A DNA stretch of 64,000 bases, from NCBI RefSeq assembly GCF_000515315.1, contig NZ_KI911562.1, positions 1,944,501 through 2,008,500 on the forward strand, written 5' to 3'. Both the position numbers and the translations under genes were made by a program. This DNA is from Asinibacterium sp. OR53. Lineage in GTDB: Bacteria > Bacteroidota > Bacteroidia > Chitinophagales > Chitinophagaceae. The notes under the pieces are model-generated. The model was not told the origin of the DNA. It made no database searches and saw only the letters and a program-made list of their open reading frames with translations. Shown here piece by piece: positions 35,437-44,173 of this stretch; the first letter of the stretch is position 1, and each line of letters starts with the position of its first letter.

Positions 35437-36081
35437 TTATTTCGCTACATGTAGTATGTACTTATCTTCAAAATAAGCTTCCGGGAAAATCTTGTCCACC
35501 GGCATCATGCGCGGGCGTAAACGGCTCTCGGAGATTTCCTGTGCGAGATCACCGCCTTTGAGACAGATAAGGCCGTTGGCAATTTCCTGGTTGCCGCCTT
35601 TTTTCAACAGCGGTGCACTCCATTGCCAGAGGTCTTTCAAAGGCGCTACCGCACGCGAAACAGCAAAATCGAATTTCCTGTTTTTGATCTCTTCGGCACG
35701 CGTATGTTGTGTGGTGATGTTTTGAATGCCTGTGGCTTCAGCAACAGCATCCACCACTTTTAATTTCTTGGCAATGCTGTCTACCAAATGGAATTTTACT
35801 TCGGGGAAAAAGATCGCCAGCGGTACGCCGGGAAAACCGCCGCCACAACCAATATCGATCACATGGGTGCCAGGCTGCCAGTTGGCAATAGCGGCAATGC
35901 TCAGCGAATGCAATACATGGTGCAGGTAAATGCTATCGATGTCCTTCCGTGATATCACATTGATCCTGGCGTTCCATTCTTTATACAATTCTTCGATCGC
36001 AGCCAGTTGTTTCAACTGTACTTCACTGAAATCATCGAAGTATTGTAAGATCAGTTCCAGTTTTTGCGGGGTGCTTTCCAT
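35437..36081 (-). CDS. rsmG: 16S rRNA m7G527 methyltransferase
   Basis: A 214-residue SAM-dependent methyltransferase (GidB). Key blocks are HVIDIGCGGGFPGVPLAIFFP (SAM site), FHLVDSIAKKLKVVDAVAEA and FDFAVSRAVAPL. The start MESTPQKLELIL at 36081 is the family N-terminus. It overlaps the upstream glycosyltransferase by about 31 bp, which suggests coupling. Confidence 0.94.
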   Translation of the reverse strand: MESTPQKLELILQYFDDFSEVQLKQLAAIEELYKEWNARINVISRKDIDSIYLHHVLHSLSIAAIANWQPGTHVIDIGCGGGFPGVPLAIFFPEVKFHLVDSIAKKLKVVDAVAEATGIQNITTQHTRAEEIKNRKFDFAVSRAVAPLKDLWQWSAPLLKKGGNQEIANGLICLKGGDLAQEISESRLRPRMMPVDKIFPEAYFEDKYILHVAK

Positions 36082-37175
36082 ATAGCAGGTAAAGTAAACA
36101 TATAATAGAAGAACATCCAGATATCCATGAAGAGAAACCATGGCCAGAGATCGGCTTCATTCAGTTTTTTCATGCCCTTGTACAACACGATGGCCTGAAC
36201 AATGAAACGGATTCCGTATACCGCCAATGCCATCCACCAATAAGGAGAAAGAAGGGTAATGGCCAGTAAAGGATAGATGAAAAACAAGGTCAGGGAGTAC
36301 AATCCCAGCCACCTTTTATGTGCCCCTTTGTAATATTTGCTGGTAGTATAATGACGGTATTTCTGCGACATCCAGTCGTTCCAGGTGGTCTTGGGCTCAC
36401 TTAATGTATGCGATGCCGGGTCAATGCATATCGCCGTATTGGTTGCATTGGCTACCTGGTTGATAAAGAGATCATCATCGCCACTGGGTATCTGGTTGAT
36501 GGAAGAGAAGCCTTTATTTCGTAAGAATACATCTTTCTTATAGCTGAGGTTACGCCCCACACCCATATAGGGCTTGCCTGCCAAAGCATACGAAAGGTAT
36601 TGCAGTGCGGTATGGAAGGTCTCGAAACGGATCAGTTTGTTCAGCAGGCCCGGTTTTTTATGATATGCTCCATAACCCAGTACGATCTCCACCTGCTCAT
36701 CGTAGCTGTCCTGCAATTGTTGTATCCAGAATTCGCTGGCCGGTACACAGTCGGCATCGGTAAGCAACACAATCTCGTATTTGGCGCTGCGGATACCCAT
36801 GGATAAAGGGAATTTCTTGCCGCTGATCATTTTGGCTTCCTGGGTGAGGGGTATATAATTGATATTCTTGAACGATTTCATGAACTCATCTACCAGGTAT
36901 TTGGTATCATCGGTTGAATTATCGTTCACCAGCACTACTTCAAAGCTCGTCTTATAATCCTGTACCAGTATGCCCGGCAATGTCTTTACCAGGTTATGTG
37001 CTTCATCACGCGCGCAAACTACAACGGACACAGGATGTTCAATGCTGAGGGAACGTTGGGGCGCGGTATAAAAAGCAAGTCTACGGAAAAAGAAAAGATA
37101 GTAAAAGACCTGGATGGCGATCACTGCACAGAACAGGTAAAAGGCAATGTCCCAGGTCAGCGGCGGTATAGTCAT
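36051..37175 (-). CDS. family 2 glycosyltransferase, membrane-bound
   Basis: A 374-residue GT2 enzyme. An N-terminal helix (AFYLFCAVIAIQVFYYLFFF) anchors it. The GT-A domain has VSVVVCARDEAHNLVKTLP, VLVNDNSTDDT, LLTDADCVPAS (the DxD) and PSGDDDLFINQVA. Two C-terminal helices follow. It adds a sugar to an unknown acceptor, probably in envelope glycan synthesis. Confidence 0.88.
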   Translation of the reverse strand: MTIPPLTWDIAFYLFCAVIAIQVFYYLFFFRRLAFYTAPQRSLSIEHPVSVVVCARDEAHNLVKTLPGILVQDYKTSFEVVLVNDNSTDDTKYLVDEFMKSFKNINYIPLTQEAKMISGKKFPLSMGIRSAKYEIVLLTDADCVPASEFWIQQLQDSYDEQVEIVLGYGAYHKKPGLLNKLIRFETFHTALQYLSYALAGKPYMGVGRNLSYKKDVFLRNKGFSSINQIPSGDDDLFINQVANATNTAICIDPASHTLSEPKTTWNDWMSQKYRHYTTSKYYKGAHKRWLGLYSLTLFFIYPLLAITLLSPYWWMALAVYGIRFIVQAIVLYKGMKKLNEADLWPWFLFMDIWMFFYYMFTLPAIWKAPRKNWN

Positions 37176-37213
37176 GCGGCAAAAATAAAGCTTTCAACTT
37201 ATTTTTGCCACCT

Positions 37214-38356
37214 ATGGCAGCGTTGACCTTTGAATTGCAGGCATCAGGAATAGCGGGCTCCGAAGCGAGGGCAGGTAAGATCCGTACCGATCATGGGGAA
37301 ATCATTACGCCCATTTTCATGCCGGTGGGAACGGTAGGAAGCGTGAAAGCCGTTACCAAACAACAGTTGAAAGACGATGTGCAGGCGCAGATCATCTTAG
37401 GCAATACCTATCATTTATACCTGCGGCCCGGCACCGGCGTGCTGGAAGCAGCGGGCGGGTTGCATCGTTTCAACGGGTGGGACCGGCCCATCCTCACCGA
37501 TAGCGGCGGCTACCAGGTGTTTTCACTGGCCGGTAACCGTAAGATCAAAGAAGAAGGCGTATGGTTCCAGTCGCATATCGATGGCAGCCGACATCTTTTT
37601 TCACCCGAATCGGTGATGGATATACAACGGTCCATCGGCGCCGATATCATGATGGCTTTTGATGAATGTCCGCCTTATCCCAGCGAATACCCCTATGCGA
37701 AAAAAAGCATGGAACTCACGCATCGCTGGCTCGACAGGTGCATACAGCGACTGGCCGAAACACCCGATAAATATGGCTATACGCAGAACCTGTTCCCCAT
37801 TGTACAGGGTAGCACTTACAAAGACCTCCGTGATGCTTCCTGCGATTATATCGCTTCGAAAGAGGCGGTGGGCAATGCCATAGGCGGACTCAGTGTGGGT
37901 GAACCCGAAGACATGATGTATGAATTCACCGAAAGCTGTGCCAGCCGCCTGCCCTTCAACAAACCACGTTATCTCATGGGCGTAGGCACACCCTGGAACA
38001 TACTGGAGTGCATTCACCGGGGAATCGATCTTTTCGATTGTGTGATGCCTACCCGCAACGGTCGCAATGGCATGCTGTTTACTACGCAGGGCGTTGTGAA
38101 CATCCGGAATAAAAAATGGGCCACCGATTTCAGTCCTATTGACCCCGGCCTTCCCAATGAAATGAGTCAGTATTATACGAAAGCTTACCTGCGACACCTG
38201 TTCGTATCGGAAGAACTGTTGGGCTTGCAACTGGCCAGCCTGCAGAACCTGTCGTTCTACCTCTGGCTGGTGGGCGAAGCCCGCAGGCATATCCTGGAAG
38301 GAGATTTTGTTTCATGGAAAAATGAAATGGTGCAGATTGTTAAACAGCGGTTATAG
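37214..38356 (+). CDS. tgt: tRNA-guanine (queuine) transglycosylase
   Basis: A 380-residue enzyme swapping G34 for preQ1 in tRNAs with GUN anticodons. It has LTDSGGYQVFSLAG, FDECPPYPSEY, YKDLRDASCDYIA, GGLSVGEP and LFDCVMPTRNGRNGMLFT. The ATG at 37214 is used rather than the TTG at 37205. The usual zinc motif C-x-C-x2-C before YTKAYLRHL is absent here (PGLPNEMSQYYTKAYLRHL), a difference I also recall in other Bacteroidota. Confidence 0.93.
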   Translation: MAALTFELQASGIAGSEARAGKIRTDHGEIITPIFMPVGTVGSVKAVTKQQLKDDVQAQIILGNTYHLYLRPGTGVLEAAGGLHRFNGWDRPILTDSGGYQVFSLAGNRKIKEEGVWFQSHIDGSRHLFSPESVMDIQRSIGADIMMAFDECPPYPSEYPYAKKSMELTHRWLDRCIQRLAETPDKYGYTQNLFPIVQGSTYKDLRDASCDYIASKEAVGNAIGGLSVGEPEDMMYEFTESCASRLPFNKPRYLMGVGTPWNILECIHRGIDLFDCVMPTRNGRNGMLFTTQGVVNIRNKKWATDFSPIDPGLPNEMSQYYTKAYLRHLFVSEELLGLQLASLQNLSFYLWLVGEARRHILEGDFVSWKNEMVQIVKQRL

Positions 38357-38395
38357 TTCGGCGATGCTGCCGGGCAGAACAGTATATTTGTATAA

Positions 38396-39487
38396 ATGAA
38401 GAAACTCGATTGGTACATACTGAAGAAATTCCTTACCACTTTTTTCTTCGCCATCTTTCTCTTCACCATCATCTCCGTGGTAGTGGATATCAGCGAGAAG
38501 ACGGAAGACTTCAACAGGTCGCACCTCAGCGCCGGGCGCATCATCACCGATTATTATTATGGCTTTGTGCCACATATCATTGCGCTGTTATTTCCTTTGT
38601 TTGTATTTCTTGCAGTGATTTTTTTCACTTCCAAAATGGCGGGTAAAAGCGAGATCATTGCCATACTGGCCAGCGGCACCAGCTATAACCGGTGGCTGCG
38701 GCCTTATTGGATAGGAGGTACTATACTGGCTGTATTGTTATGGTTTGCCAATCAATATGTAGTGCCCCGCGCCAACCAGATCAGGGGAACTTTTGAAGCC
38801 AGGTATGTAGATAACAATTCTTCCTACAACGCTTTGCTCAGCACCAGCAGCAATATTTACCTGCGCATAGATTCGTTTACCTATGCGGGCATTTATTCGT
38901 ATGATACGCTGGGTAAAAGAGGCGGGCCATTTTTTGCTTATAAGGTGAAGAATGGGAAGGTAATAGAGAATATGCGGGCCGATGGTATTACCTGGGATAC
39001 GGCTACTAAAAAATGGAAATTGGAGTACCTGGTAGACCGTAAAGTAGAGCCATTGAAAGAACAGATGAGCATGAATTTCAGCCAAAGCATGCAATTCAAT
39101 TTCAAGCCCTACGATCTCAGCAGGGATAAATACACGAAAGATAAACTGACCACACCCGACCTCGACCGGTTTATAAAGCTGGAAGAGTTACGCGGTTCGG
39201 AGGGACTCAACGACCTCAAAGTGGAACGCTATCGCCGTGATGCCACCTGTGTAACAGTATTGCTCCTGACCCTGATTGGTGCGATTGTGGGTGGTCGTAA
39301 AGTGAGGGGAGGAAGCGGGGTACACCTGGCGGTGGGCTTTGTAACGGCCGCTCTGTTCATCATCACCGACCGCTTTTCTACTATCTTTTCTACTAAGGGC
39401 AGCCTGCCTCCCTTGCTGGCGGCCTGGATACCCAATATTATATTCGTTTTTGTGATTATGCGACTTTATAAGCGGGCTCCCAAGTAG
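38396..39487 (+). CDS. LptF/LptG-family LPS transport permease
   Basis: A 363-residue YjgP/YjgQ-family protein. It starts LDWYILKKFLTTFFFAIFLFTII and has six membrane helices, three on each side of a periplasmic beta-jellyroll region (about residues 110-270). With LptB it extracts lipopolysaccharide from the inner membrane. Which of LptF or LptG it is cannot be said. Confidence 0.9.
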   Translation: MKKLDWYILKKFLTTFFFAIFLFTIISVVVDISEKTEDFNRSHLSAGRIITDYYYGFVPHIIALLFPLFVFLAVIFFTSKMAGKSEIIAILASGTSYNRWLRPYWIGGTILAVLLWFANQYVVPRANQIRGTFEARYVDNNSSYNALLSTSSNIYLRIDSFTYAGIYSYDTLGKRGGPFFAYKVKNGKVIENMRADGITWDTATKKWKLEYLVDRKVEPLKEQMSMNFSQSMQFNFKPYDLSRDKYTKDKLTTPDLDRFIKLEELRGSEGLNDLKVERYRRDATCVTVLLLTLIGAIVGGRKVRGGSGVHLAVGFVTAALFIITDRFSTIFSTKGSLPPLLAAWIPNIIFVFVIMRLYKRAPK

Positions 39488-39523
39488 AAATTACCTTTAT
39501 TTAGAGCGATTCGTCCTAATTCA

Positions 39524-39555
39524 TTTGTTACCAACAGCAAGTTGCGTTACCTTTA
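39524..39555 (+). promoter_or_regulatory. gltA promoter (TTTG-N20-TACCTTTA)
   Basis: TTTG at 39524-39527 and TACCTTTA at 39548-39555 are 20 bp apart and match the Bacteroidota -33/-7 pattern in all but one base. This would give a 5' leader of roughly 60 nt before the gltA ATG at 39622. Confidence 0.55.
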
Positions 39556-39621
39556 GCCATCCATTTTTTAACATCAGGAACAGATTGTATATCATCTGTT
39601 GCGTTTCATAAAAAAAGTGTC

Positions 39622-40944
39622 ATGGGGACGATCAAAGAGCGGTTCAAGGTAACAGCGGACGCGGCTAACACAGAAATCAAAGAGTTATTAAAAGAACACG
39701 GCAGCAAGAAAATTGGCGAAGTAACACTTGCACAGATTTACCAGGGAATGAGGGGCATGACCGGACTGGTTACAGAAACCAGTTTACTCGATGCACAGGA
39801 AGGCATCCGTTTTCGCGGGTATTCCATTCCTGAACTGCAACAAAAATTGCCCAAAGCACCCGAAGGCGGAGAGCCCTTACCCGAAGGATTGTTTTACCTG
39901 ATGTTGATGGGTGAATTACCCAAGGAAGAAGATGCAGCGGAGATCACCAGTGTATGGCAACGCCGCAGCCATGTGCCCAATCACGTATTCGATATCATCG
40001 ATGCATTGCCTATCAATACGCATCCCATGACCATGTTCGTTACGGGTGTGATGGCCTTGCAAACAGAAAGCAATTTTGCCAAGGAATACGCCAAAGGCAT
40101 CAATAAAAAAGATTACTGGAACCCTATCTACGACGATGCGATGGACCTGATTGCCAGGCTGCCGCGTATCGCCGCTTATATCTATCGCAGGAAATACAAG
40201 AACAACGATCATATACAGCCGAACGGATTGCTCGACTGGGCCGGTAACCTGGCCCACATGATGGGCTTTGAAGATGAAAGCTTCAAAGAACTGATGCGCT
40301 TGTATATGACCATCCACGCCGATCATGAGGGCGGAAACGTATCAGCACATACTACACACCTGGTGGGTTCTGCGCTGAGTGATCCTTTTCTGAGTTATGC
40401 CGCAGGTATGAACGGACTGGCGGGCCCCTTGCACGGACTGGCCAACCAGGAAGTGATTAAGTGGATTTTTGAAATGCAGGAAGAGTTAGGTACCGATACG
40501 CCTTCTAAAGAACAAATAGAAGAGTACGTACGCAAGACACTGGCTTCCGGTAAAGTAGTGCCCGGTTATGGACATGCCGTATTGCGCAAGACCGATCCTC
40601 GGTTCACTGCACAGATGGAATTTGGTAAAAAGCACATGCCCGATGATAAACTGGTAAATACAGTTTGGAAAATTTACGATACCGTGCCACCCATCCTGCA
40701 GTCGCTGGGTAAGATCAAGAATCCCTGGCCTAACGTAGATGCGCACAGCGGTGCTTTACTGGTGCATTATGGATTGGTAGAATACGAATTCTATACCGTA
40801 TTGTTTGCCGTAAGCCGTGCATTGGGCGTACTGGCCAGTCTCTGCTGGGATCGCGCCCTCGGATTGCCGCTTGAAAGACCTAAATCTGTTACTACACAAT
40901 CGGTGAAGCTTTGGCTTGAAGGAAAGGCAGAGGTATGGGAGTAA
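39622..40944 (+). CDS. gltA: citrate synthase (eukaryotic type)
   Basis: A 440-residue enzyme that starts the TCA cycle. It has GMRGMTGLVTETSLLDAQEG (the eukaryotic-type N-terminal block), GPLHGLANQEV with a catalytic His, and PGYGHAVLRKTDPRF with the second. A conserved Asp lies in ALGLPLERPKS/NPWPNVDAHSG. Length fits the family. A possible small RNA follows at once. Confidence 0.95.
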   Translation: MGTIKERFKVTADAANTEIKELLKEHGSKKIGEVTLAQIYQGMRGMTGLVTETSLLDAQEGIRFRGYSIPELQQKLPKAPEGGEPLPEGLFYLMLMGELPKEEDAAEITSVWQRRSHVPNHVFDIIDALPINTHPMTMFVTGVMALQTESNFAKEYAKGINKKDYWNPIYDDAMDLIARLPRIAAYIYRRKYKNNDHIQPNGLLDWAGNLAHMMGFEDESFKELMRLYMTIHADHEGGNVSAHTTHLVGSALSDPFLSYAAGMNGLAGPLHGLANQEVIKWIFEMQEELGTDTPSKEQIEEYVRKTLASGKVVPGYGHAVLRKTDPRFTAQMEFGKKHMPDDKLVNTVWKIYDTVPPILQSLGKIKNPWPNVDAHSGALLVHYGLVEYEFYTVLFAVSRALGVLASLCWDRALGLPLERPKSVTTQSVKLWLEGKAEVWE

Positions 40945-40968
40945 ATTTTTCGTATCTACTACATCTTC

Positions 40969-41066
40969 TACCTTTGTAGTGAATCCCTGCGATGCCGCTG
41001 TTTAGCTTTGTGCTAATTAAGTTTGCAGGTTAAGTTTTTAAAGAGCCCTCTTAGGGGCTCTTTTTG
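40969..41066 (+). ncRNA. candidate small RNA downstream of gltA
   Basis: A perfect -7 element TACCTTTG (40969-40976) lies only 25 bp after the gltA stop. About 60 bp later comes a strong terminator (41040-41063). A transcript starting near 40983 would be about 80 nt and holds a CCTGC/GCAGG pairing besides the terminator stem. No reading frame of note is inside. A -33 element is not clear, so it could instead be only the gltA 3' end. Confidence 0.4.
41040..41063 (+). terminator. rho-independent terminator after gltA
   Basis: AAAGAGCCC and GGGCTCTTT form a 9-bp stem with a 6-nt loop (TCTTAG), followed by more T residues (TTTTTG). It ends gltA and/or the candidate small RNA. Confidence 0.85.
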
Positions 41067-41253
41067 TTATTGTATGTATAATAAAAAAGCTTCCTTATCC
41101 TGAAGCCTTAAAAATGAAGAGAGAGGCTTGACTGATTTTAATCGAACACGTATTTCAAGTATTTGCTGCCCACTTAACTAGGACTCTTAGTTATAGGTTC
41201 CGGAGATAAGGGCATTTAGTTGTTCATAGCCCAGGGTGGAGTATACTGGAAAC
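41067..41253. other. non-coding stretch before the island
   Basis: No gene is visible. It holds a few short dyads and, at 41236-41250, GTGGAGTATACTGGA, which looks like a damaged copy of the tRNA-Ala 3' end. Confidence 0.4.
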
Positions 41254-41283
41254 AAAAAAGCACTTACGAGAATACGTAAGTGC
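41254..41283 (-). terminator. original tRNA-Ala terminator, now cut off from its gene
   Basis: GCACTTACG and CGTAAGTGC form a 9-bp stem with a 6-nt loop. Read on the minus strand it is followed by TTTTTTG. It lies 13 bp beyond the left att repeat, exactly where a minus-strand tRNA terminator would have been before the island inserted. Confidence 0.7.
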
Positions 41284-41295
41284 CTGATAAGTAAT

Positions 41296-41342
41296 GTGGA
41301 GAATACCGGATTCGAACCGGTGGCCTCTTGCATGCCATGCAA
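41296..41342. repeat. attL: 47-bp copy of the tRNA-Ala 3' half
   Basis: From GTGGAGAATACC to CATGCCATGCAA, 47 bp are identical to 50489-50535, which is the anticodon arm through the 3' end of tRNA-Ala(GGC). This copy lacks the 5' half, so it is not a functional tRNA. It marks the left end of the integrated island. Confidence 0.92.
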
Positions 41343-41449
41343 ATAATTACTGATTATTGATTTTTTGATTTGTATTCTTTTTAATTGATAATCAACAGCA
41401 TATTAAAATTCTATCTTACCCTTTCTTTCTCATATTTATGCTTTTTTAT

Positions 41450-41477
41450 TAGATTTGTTTAAACCATGTTTAAACCA
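41450..41477 (+). promoter_or_regulatory. integrase -7 element overlapping a left arm-type repeat
   Basis: TAGATTTG (41450-41457) is a perfect TAnnTTTG element 32 bp before the integrase start. Its last base is the first base of the tandem repeat GTTTAAACCA-T-GTTTAAACCA (41457-41477), also found at the right end of the island. Integrase bound at the repeat would cover its own promoter. Confidence 0.5.
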
Positions 41478-41488
41478 AGCCTATCCCG

Positions 41489-42706
41489 ATGGCCTCGATA
41501 AAAGCGGTTTTATACACGTCAAAAACCCTAAATAACGGCGAGCACCCCATTATGCTCAGGGTTATTAAAGACAGGAAGTCTAAATACTTATCCCTGCACA
41601 TGAGTTGCTCTAAAGAACTTTGGGATAACGAAAATAACCTGCCAAAAAAGAAACATCCCCTTTATAAGGAAATGCTTATTGCCATTGATAAAAAGAAACT
41701 GGCAGCCAATAAGCTATTGCTTGAACTGCACAACGATGAAAAAGATGTTTCTGCTGAGGAAATAAAATCCAAACTGAAAACTTCCGTAGTCAATAAAAAA
41801 ACGGTATTCCAGTATTTCGATGAAGTTATAAAACGCTTGACCGTTACAAACCGGCTTGGCTATGCCAGTATTTTCAAATCCACCAAAAACAGCCTAAAAA
41901 CTTTCAGGAACGACAGGGATTTACATTTTTCAGACATCACTACTAGCTTTCTTACAAAATATGAAGATGCCTTTTACGAGAGAGGCGTAACACCCAATTC
42001 TGTTTTTGTCTTCCTAAGAACTTTTAAAACACTTATTAACTATGCCCGAAAAGATGGGATTGTCAAAACCGACTTTGATCCTTTCAAGGATATTAATTTC
42101 ACCAAGTTCAGACGGATTAAGACGCGGAAGAGAGCAATTACCAAAGAGCAGATTAGGAAAATCGAAACCCTCAAAATAAAGGATGATCAGGGTCTATTAA
42201 ATGCCAAAAACTATTTCCTTTTCAGCTACTATAACCGGGGAATCAACTTTATTGATATGGCTTTCCTGAAATGGGAAAATATTAAGAACGGCAGGCTTGT
42301 ATATTCAAGACGCAAAACAAAAGAGGATTTTACAATTGCTTTGTTACCGCCAGCCATCAAGATTTTGGAGTATTATAAAAAATACCAGTACGAGGATGAA
42401 AACAGCTTTATTTTTCCCATTTTGAGCCATTCATACGAAACTCAGCAAAGTGTAAGAAACAGGCTTGTTAAGATGCTTCGGATAGTAAACCACGACCTCA
42501 AAACAATTGCCGATAAAACAGGCATCAAGGAAAAGCTAACTACTTATGTGGCAAGGCATTCTTTCGCAACGAATCTGAAAAGAAGCGGTATTTCTACATC
42601 AGTAATAAGTGAGGCAATGGGGCACGATAGTGAAAAAACGACGAAAATTTATTTGGATAGTTTTGAAAACACTATTTTAGATGAGGCGAGCAAATCTATT
42701 CTGTGA
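41489..42706 (+). CDS. tyrosine recombinase / island integrase
   Basis: A 405-residue integrase of the Bacteroidota Arm-DNA-binding type. Residues 1-90 are the arm-binding domain (VLYTSKTLNNGEHPIMLRV). Residues 105-200 form a SAM-like core-binding domain. The catalytic half has Arg in YYNRGINFIDM, ARHSFATNL, the box MGHDSEKTTKIYL and the nucleophile Tyr in KIYLDSF. It lies next to attL and reads into the island, as expected for the enzyme that inserted it into tRNA-Ala. Confidence 0.93.
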   Translation: MASIKAVLYTSKTLNNGEHPIMLRVIKDRKSKYLSLHMSCSKELWDNENNLPKKKHPLYKEMLIAIDKKKLAANKLLLELHNDEKDVSAEEIKSKLKTSVVNKKTVFQYFDEVIKRLTVTNRLGYASIFKSTKNSLKTFRNDRDLHFSDITTSFLTKYEDAFYERGVTPNSVFVFLRTFKTLINYARKDGIVKTDFDPFKDINFTKFRRIKTRKRAITKEQIRKIETLKIKDDQGLLNAKNYFLFSYYNRGINFIDMAFLKWENIKNGRLVYSRRKTKEDFTIALLPPAIKILEYYKKYQYEDENSFIFPILSHSYETQQSVRNRLVKMLRIVNHDLKTIADKTGIKEKLTTYVARHSFATNLKRSGISTSVISEAMGHDSEKTTKIYLDSFENTILDEASKSIL

Positions 42707-42708
42707 AA

Positions 42709-42749
42709 AGAGTTAACGTTGACTATAAAGAAGAATAGCAGAGTTAACG
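42709..42749. repeat. two AGAGTTAACG copies in the drt3 leader
   Basis: AGAGTTAACG occurs at 42709-42718 and 42740-42749, 31 bp apart (three helical turns), in the 112-bp gap between the integrase and the first reverse transcriptase. The core GTTAAC is itself palindromic. It may be a regulator site for the operon. Confidence 0.45.
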
Positions 42750-42818
42750 CCAAGAAAACAAATTTGTATACGTTGCTTTTTTCTTGATAAGGAAAAAAAC
42801 AAAAAAGAACTACTGCTA

Positions 42819-44165
42819 ATGGACCAATCATTCTCGGTTGACAACTTTAAGAAAATACTATCCTACGAAAATAGAAAAGGAAGAAATCTTGAAAAGGAAT
42901 TCTTCCTTTCAATATTTGAGGCGACCCAAGCAATAGCAGAAATAAATAAACAAATTCGGACACAACTTCGTTTCGGAGTTACAGATGAAGAGGTTCTTGC
43001 AAAACTTAATGAGGAAAAACTCACCAAAATAAATCTTAAACAAGCCCTCATTGAAAAGTATTTGAATGAGGTTAGCGAAGAACTTTTAGATCCACAATTT
43101 AAGATTACAATTACAAGAGTTGAGACTGATGATAAGCCAGTTTACATCACCTCGGCAACTGCGGAAAATTATTTCGCTATTAAACAACTACAATACAATG
43201 TGAGGAAGTCCTTCAATGTAAAGCAAGCGAACAGATTTGCTATTGTTAATCAAATTAATTCATTGCTAACAGACAACTTTCCTAAAATAGTTTTAAGGAC
43301 AGATGTAAAAAGTTTTTATGAATCTATTCCGCATGACAAACTAACTGCAAAAATTAACGACAATCCTATATTAAGTTTTTTAAGTAAGAAACTTATATGG
43401 AAAATTCTTAAAGATTTTCTTGTAGTATCCGGAGCATCGGATAAAATAGGCATTCCAAGAGGAATCGGTATTAGCGCCTATTTAGCGGAGTTGTATATGA
43501 GAGACATTGACAGAGAAATTTCTTCGCTCAAAGATGTTACTTACTATGCAAGATATGTTGATGACATAATTATTATTTTCACCCCTACAACAAAACAAAA
43601 AACACCCACTTACATAGCCCAGGTTAAGGATATCATAGAAACTGGCACCGGTTTAAAAATGAATTCATTGAAGACTACCGAACTTGACCTTGTAAAAAGT
43701 AATGCAGCTATAGAATTTGATTTTTTAGGCTACAAATTTCAATTCAATAACTTAAAGCTTGTTCAAATTAAATTGACCAACAATAAGATGAATAAGTACA
43801 AAAGCAGGATTACTAATGTTGTTGATGAATTCAATACTCAAAGCAAATATGATTCAAGAGGTGCAAGAAAAAAATTGATTCACAGTTTAAATTTCCTTAC
43901 AGGCAATACCCGTTTGGAGAATAATAAATCAAATGTTTTAGTTGGAGTTTATTATACTAATAGTCTCCTCTCTCAACCATTAGACGATTTAATTGAATTG
44001 GATAAGTTTTTGGCTGACGAAATTGATGCTAAAATCACCAATGTAGATTTACGAAGGAGATTGAAATCATTTAGCTTTAAAGAGGGCTTTGAGAAAAAAA
44101 AGTATGTGAACTTTAATTCTAAAACTAAGAGCGTTACACTGAGCGAAATATTAAAAACTTTCTAA
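42819..44165 (+). CDS. drt3a: reverse transcriptase, Drt3a-like (UG3 group)
   Basis: A 448-residue RT. Palm motif A is LRTDVKSFYESI (Asp162), motif B GIPRGIGISAYLAEL (211-225) and motif C YARYVDDIIIIF (YVDD 246-249), all with intact catalytic residues; LGYKF follows. No maturase, endonuclease or integrase domain is present, so it is not a group II intron RT. The N-terminus FSVDNFKKILSYENRKG fits what I recall of Drt3a proteins. A second RT starts 8 bp downstream, the known two-gene layout of DRT type 3 antiphage systems. Family assignment is from recall and layout, not a search. Confidence 0.8.
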   Translation: MDQSFSVDNFKKILSYENRKGRNLEKEFFLSIFEATQAIAEINKQIRTQLRFGVTDEEVLAKLNEEKLTKINLKQALIEKYLNEVSEELLDPQFKITITRVETDDKPVYITSATAENYFAIKQLQYNVRKSFNVKQANRFAIVNQINSLLTDNFPKIVLRTDVKSFYESIPHDKLTAKINDNPILSFLSKKLIWKILKDFLVVSGASDKIGIPRGIGISAYLAELYMRDIDREISSLKDVTYYARYVDDIIIIFTPTTKQKTPTYIAQVKDIIETGTGLKMNSLKTTELDLVKSNAAIEFDFLGYKFQFNNLKLVQIKLTNNKMNKYKSRITNVVDEFNTQSKYDSRGARKKLIHSLNFLTGNTRLENNKSNVLVGVYYTNSLLSQPLDDLIELDKFLADEIDAKITNVDLRRRLKSFSFKEGFEKKKYVNFNSKTKSVTLSEILKTF

Positions 44166-44173
44166 AGCATAAT

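Noticed and set aside
41176..41192. AACTA-N7-TAGTT as a BlaI operator
   Set aside because: The spacer is 7 bp instead of 6 and no promoter is next to it.
41236..41250. Old att scar (GTGGAGTATACTGGA)
   Set aside because: Similar to the tRNA 3' end but too short and imperfect to claim an earlier insertion.
41296..41342. Second tRNA-Ala gene
   Set aside because: Only the 3' half is present; it is the attL copy.
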